A stretch of DNA of 64,000 nucleotides from Gnetum montanum (Eukaryota > Streptophyta > Gnetopsida > Gnetales > Gnetaceae), in contig MNCI01026944.1 of assembly GCA_015680685.1 (NCBI GenBank), forward strand, positions 134,703 through 198,702. Reading direction: 5' to 3'. The notes beneath the pieces are model-generated. The model did not search any database. It was not told the origin of the DNA and saw nothing but the letters and a program-made list of their open reading frames with translations. Shown here piece by piece: positions 59,151 through 64,000 of this stretch. Position 1 is the first letter of the stretch; each line of letters begins with the position of its first letter. A program made the position numbers and the translations under genes.

Positions 59151-60450
59151 TCATTCTCCCAATCATCATGGGAAGGGCATGGCTAAGCATAGTTGATGCA
59201 AGAATGGATATTAGAGATCTTTCCCTATAAATATCTAAAGAAAATGGATTTGAAAATATCAAGAAGAAGTGATTTCCATGCATCACATACAATGATATAG
59301 GGCACAATTGTGTGCAAAAATTTTGGGAAGTGAACCAAGCATCCATCTCTACATGTAAGTAGTGTGCACCAAAAGTAAAAATTCAAAATTTTCTGTATGC
59401 AATAGCCACAAAACAAGATGGCACCCAGTGGCTAACCACTAATTCTAAATATAACACACCTTTCATAGAACCAACTAAGAGCCTAATATGCACATATGTT
59501 GTAGTCATGGATGAACTAGAGCAAGTTCATCACCAACTCTTTAATGATGAAAATGATGATACCTACTAGGGAGAGTTGGAAATTACTAAAAATTTCAAAT
59601 AAGAGCCCCTTGAACTGAAAATGCTACTAGCTGACATGAAATATGTGTTTTTAAAAGATGAAAAGCGAATCATAATCAATGCAAATCTTGCTCTAGAATA
59701 GAAAAATATGCTATTGAATGTGGTTGAAAAATGGTTAGCAGCCTTTGCCTGGTCATATCCTAAACTCAGCCATGATTTCTCTTAAAAAGATTAAGTTTTC
59801 CACATCATAGATGGGCTTGGTAATGAAATGATGGAGACCCTTGGAATGTATGCTCAAGGTTAATTATACAAATTAAAAGTCCATCAGATACAAAGGCTAA
59901 TTGGGCAAGTGGTAAAAGAAGAATAAGAACTATGTAAATGAGATAATGTTGAGAAATATCACTAGGACCCAACTCTTCAAAAGAAAAGGGTCCATATCTA
60001 TGATGAGGAAAAAGAGGTAGCTCTTAATGAAATGATTTCATAACAAACCTTGTCACTACAACAATCTCTTGATGAACTCTAGGCAATGCTAGATAGGATG
60101 TCAGGGTGGATAAATGAAAAGGCTACAACTTTTGTAGAAATTGTAGAGGAGAAGGTAACACAAAATGAATTATGCAATCACAACAAACGAAGGAAGAAGA
60201 ACCAAGAAATAGCTAGGAACACTTATTGGAAAATAAGGAAAATGACTATAGAAGAAGAGGCTATAGGCTCAACCACAGAAGAAGATGATGGATGTGGCAT
60301 TTACCTATATAACCATCCAAAGGGCTATTGCTCAATCATGTTACATCGACATGAGTATTTGACTTTTTCATTGAATTCCAAGTTTGTACAAAAGAAAATG
60401 CCTAGAAAATTACCTTTTTCACAATGTAATTATAGATAGTCCTACAATCA
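59150..60450 (+). pseudogene. Decayed ORF, gag-like or pol-linker, family of 22870-23440
   Basis: The plus-strand reading runs for over 400 residues with scattered stops: HNCVQKFWEVNQASIST, QDGTQWLTTNSKYNTPFIEP, EPLELKMLLADMKYVFLKD, LLNVVEKWLAAFAWSYPKL, VFHIIDGLGNEMMETLGMY, RMSGWINEKATTFVEIVEEK, KRRKKNQEIARNTYWKIRKM and IYLYNHPKGYCSIMLHRHEY. Part of it (ELKMLLADMKYVFL) faintly resembles the region before RT in Athila-type elements. However, the reading continues smoothly into a charged segment with no RT motifs, so I leave the function open. Confidence 0.45.
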
Positions 60451-60499
60451 AATATACCATCCTAATGGGACTTCTTACTAGCCTCAACACTATCATCCA

Positions 60500-61640
60500 A
60501 TGCAATGGGAAAACCCATAGTCATGGAGGAGGCCATCATCAAACTAGCCCTACCCTTACTACCAGTTGAATCCATATGGGTATTATGTTCAACAGCCTAT
60601 TTCCTTGACTACTTCTACCTCCTCTACTTCAAATTGCTACTACCACTCTCCTAAATATCATCAACTAATGACATCTTCTGAAGGATCACCACCTCACACC
60701 TCCCATTCTTCATCATATCCTCAATATTTTCATACTTCCCTCCACCATATGTCACCACCAGCAATACAAGAAGGTTTAGCGCCACAACATCAACAAGAGA
60801 ATGCCTCTTGTGTTGCAAGCATACATAGAAATAATAGTGCTAGTAATTCTCTACCACAATCTTGGAAACGTCCTTTCTTTAGGATGGTTCCCATGCATAA
60901 GTGCAACACTCTTGGACCTACTAACTCATCTAAACTAGCATAATTACAATCAAGTGCAATACCCTTTCTTTCACAAGTAATGTCTTCCAATCATATGTAA
61001 AGGCCAACATCCATCGTTACTTCAACACCTAAAAGAAATGATGAACCTATCACTGTGAAGATATAGAAGAATCCATGCATCACTACTAATAGTATAGGGT
61101 GTATTTGTTGGCCAAAAATTCAAAATATTAACAAAACATAGAAGAAAGTTCAAGAGCAAGTGAGTGAGAAAAATCCAATCTACGTAGTAGCTGCTAAACT
61201 AGAACACACCCAGTAGCTTGAAAATGAGAATATAAAATTGTTTCAAAGATGCATGAAGGCAATTAATCTACTTATTAGTTCTAAACTTAAGAAAATGAAC
61301 CAAAAAAAAAAGACTTAGACATAGTTATCTTACACTTTGATTATACACCAAAAGAGGATATTAAACATGGAGACTTGGGAATTGAAATAGAAAATCAAGA
61401 AGAAGAAGAAAACATATCTGGATCCCCCAACATGGAAATACCTTCAAGTCTAGATGAAGATACATCTCCAAATGATCCAAAAAGGACTATCACTAATGTT
61501 AGATGTGCTAGCACATGATTAATTAAATCAATAACAATGATAGATGGAAAACTAGTGGTGTATAACCAAGATATTGTGTAGTCAATCTCCCAAATGTGTG
61601 GCCATAAGATTAGTTGTGGGGGAGATGCTTCATCTTGGTT
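60500..61640 (+). pseudogene. Pro/Tyr/Ser-rich gag-like ORF and tail
   Basis: The open frame 60566-60943 gives NPYGYYVQQPISLTTSTSST, then SYPQYFHTSLHHMSPPA and NSLPQSWKRPFFRMVP. Related to 21930-22310. After stops the reading continues (CWPKIQNINKT, NPIYVVAAKLEHTQ) and ends near GGDASSWFKN-stop at 61650. Retroelement origin is inferred from the polypurine-like motif 400 bp downstream. Confidence 0.45.
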
Positions 61641-62023
61641 CAAGAACTAATAAGTTTTTTTCACATTTTTATTTTTACAATTTCTTATCATTTCCCTATT
61701 TCTGCAAAAATTTTCTAATTCTTCATATGTTTTCCATTTCTTAATATTTTTCTTTTATTTATATCTTTCTCTATTCTTGAGTCATTTCCTTTATGTTTTA
61801 TGAATGTCTTTTATATTTTTGTTAATAATATTTCCAAAGCATGATGCAGAAGTCATGTGTTGGGTTTTTTGCTATGCTATCAAGATGATTAGGTAAGTAA
61901 TTGTGTAAAGTAGTGAGACCACCTAATCCATCCCTCTAGTTCTTTGAATAAAAGGTCTTTTTCATAGAAACAATTTAGTTCTTCTTTCATGAAAGTAAAA
62001 TTAATCAATGATCATTGTACCTT

Positions 62024-62065
62024 GAAGAAAGAGGGAATGACCAAGGGGGAATGACCAAGGGGGAA
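62024..62065 (+). other. Triplicated polypurine-tract-like motif
   Basis: GAAAGAGGGAATGA, then CCAAGGGGGAATGA, then CCAAGGGGGAATG stand in tandem. Purine run plus TG is the usual junction of polypurine tract and 3' LTR. The third copy would start an LTR at TGTCAAAGGG (62066). Confidence 0.45.
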
Positions 62066-64000
62066 TGTCAAAGGGTGTGATCTCAAGGGGACTTGTTTGA
62101 TTTTCTTTTTGTCTTCCTTCATGTGATTTGTGACTCTTCTTGAAAGGTATCATCACTCCTCCATCAACCAATAAAAGGGAAGCTCTCTCTTTGCATGGTG
62201 TGGTTCCCATTTCAAAAAGAAAATAAAAAAATAAAAAGATAAAAAAAGAATTCAATAATGGAAATTCAAAGCACATCCTTTAGACACAATAATGGGCTAC
62301 AAGCACTGGTTATGGGGTTATAAAAACATGTTACCCATGCATGAATATGCCCCTCTAACTAGGGCCCTTCCTTCCTTATTCTCTTTTCTTCTCTTTCTAG
62401 AGTGATGATTGTTTGTTGAGGTGGTTGTGGACTCATGGTGGTAGGCAAGAGGGAACACATCAATGCAAGGTTATAGTTCATGATATGGACTTGATCTAAA
62501 CTTGGACAAATAGGTTTTCTGATCATTTTAATCACATTTTTCATAAGAACCTATGTGGACATGATCATGACCTTACATCCCAATCTCTACAATCCCTTCT
62601 CATCCCATTATTCACCTCACTGTTGCATGTGATTATGAGCCTTTTGGTTTTGTGTAGTATAGTACAACATCCCAACCATAGTAATTGTGTGTTGTTGGAA
62701 CAAAGGTGTGGTCTACATTTAACTTCTTAGATGCCCATAGACATCTATAGAAGTGGTTATGCAAGGGCATTATGGTAAGAGCCTACTTTCAGGAGGATCC
62801 ACTTGCATAACTTTTTTTGATCATGGCTTTGAACTAACCTTTACATATTCTAGAACATCAATGATAGTTTCTCTGAATTTATGCATAATTTTGGAACTAA
62901 TTCTCATCACTTTCAATTACTTTTTTATTTTTTCCTATCTTTTTGTTAAAATATCCTTCAAGTTCAATATTTCTTGGCCATCTTCTCAATTAGACCCTTG
63001 GTTTCAATTGTTTGAAAACTTGTGTACTTCCAAAGTTATGCTTATTAGCCATGGTGGCTAGGGATGTCCGCTTTGAAATTTTGAAATTTTTCTAACATCC
63101 TATTTTTGAACATCATGGTAACTAATAGTAATTGATCAAAATAATGTGAACAACTTCATGATTGTAGTTACCTCATAGCCATGGGCATAGTATGTTATCA
63201 TCACCTTGTGCTTAAATGAAAACTAAGGGATCCAAAGAGGGTTAATTATTAAGGAAAATTTACCAAAACTAATGTTGATCCTTTAGTGACTATAGGTGAT
63301 GCTAATAGAAATTCCTAAGGAAGAAGCTCTTTTGCCAAGCATGGAAACAAAGCCAAGAGAGGGACAATGGAGGATATGCCCATGAACAAATTGTAGCACA
63401 TACAAGATAGGCACTCAAGCATTACAAGTTTGTTAAATCCATGGGACGATGAGAAGAAATTTCAATCCATTCTTCAAGAATGTTCCACATATCCAAAGAA
63501 GCATCTACATAATAATATGGGTTGGAAGTTTGCTGCTACTAGCGACAATAAGAAGAATCACCTTTAGTGGATTCTTAAAGACCTTTGCAAATTTTGTAAT
63601 CTTCAAAGCCCATCTAGACTTTTTGTCACTCTGTCATTTTAAATGCATCCACTTGAATAAAATTTTGTAATGTGGCACTCAAAGTCAGTTAGTAGTTAGT
63701 ATCAATCAATAATTTGATACCTTCTCAATTTTGTAAAGAAAGCTCAATCCCATCCTATTAACTCCAAGATGAGTTCTTATTTAGTTGTGGAGGACTAATG
63801 AATCATCAGTTGGCTGGAATATCTGATAAAATGTTAACTTATTGGTTGGCTTCAATATCTTAGCCCCAATATCCTTGCCCCGATATCTTGGCTTCAATAT
63901 CTTAGCCTTGATAACTGGGCCCTGTCAACTAGGCCCCATCAATGTAGTCTATTGTGTTGACATAGCCCTGTCGATGCAGTGCCTATTTTTGTCTATAAAT
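62066..64000 (+). repeat. Possible 3' LTR, running off the right edge
   Basis: Inferred only from the preceding purine motif. No second copy is in the window, and no TATA box or LTR end was confirmed. The short open frames (62753-63061, 63449-63670) have no recognisable content. Confidence 0.25.
63835..63960. repeat. ~16-bp tandem repeat near the right edge
   Basis: Degenerate units: TTCAATATCTTAGCCC, CAATATCCTTGCCC, CGATATCTTGGC, TTCAATATCTTAGCC, TTGATAACTGGGCC, CTGTCAACTAGGCC. About seven units. Confidence 0.6.

Noticed and set aside
59600-59800. Reverse transcriptase start of an Athila-like element
   Set aside because: ELKMLLADMKYVFL and FAWSY look suggestive, but no RT motif follows and the frame continues into an unrelated charged segment.

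Overview
This window looks like heterochromatic, transposon-filled DNA from a plant with a large genome. A gymnosperm is my best guess, because the elements are long, old, nested and heavily decayed, but nothing here identifies the species. CG dinucleotides are visibly scarce, and many in-frame stops sit where a tryptophan codon (TGG) is expected, as after long-term cytosine-methylation decay. I see no intact host gene, tRNA, rRNA or CRISPR. Single N characters (38104, 47326, 47756, 55350, 56459, 56919) mark contig joins.

Layout. (1) 1-3210: element F, minus strand, the 5' end of a Tat-like Ty3/gypsy element running off the left edge. It appears to be inserted about 90 bp into the 5' LTR of element 1. 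(2) 3211-18445: element 1, plus strand, with both LTRs, primer-binding-site motif, gag, an antisense multi-exon gene and a polypurine tract, but no protease or pol. (3) 18446-about 21700: a chromovirus-like Ty3/gypsy pol cut at its 5' side exactly where element 1 ends, so element 1 probably landed in it. (4) about 21900-27060: a decayed element with a plus-strand gag-like stretch and an unrelated minus-strand ORF. (5) 29166-31456 plus 49143-about 58400: element 3, plus strand, split in two by (6) element 2, minus strand, 31457-49142. Element 2 is about 17.7 kb, with paired LTRs of 1332 and 1326 bp, gag, protease, the antisense gene, a Tat-type pol and a polypurine tract. (7) about 59150-64000: another gag-like ORF series, then a triplicated polypurine-tract-like motif and the start of a possible LTR.

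Main finding. Elements 1, 2 and 3 each carry the same extra gene, on the strand opposite gag and converging on the end of gag(-pro). It can be read as a spliced gene of up to eight exons. Exon 1 is 119, 125 and 122 nt in the three copies, always leaving the same phase. The last exon is 72, 75 and 75 nt. GT donors and AG acceptors recur at homologous positions, and a minus-strand TATA box lies upstream of copy 1. Antisense introns would not be removed from the sense genomic RNA, so they can survive retrotransposition. Extra ORFs, including antisense ones, are known in Tat-lineage elements such as Grande and Retand. A conserved multi-exon one that occupies the slot after gag-pro, with pol absent or displaced, is what deserves attention. 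I do not recognise the product.
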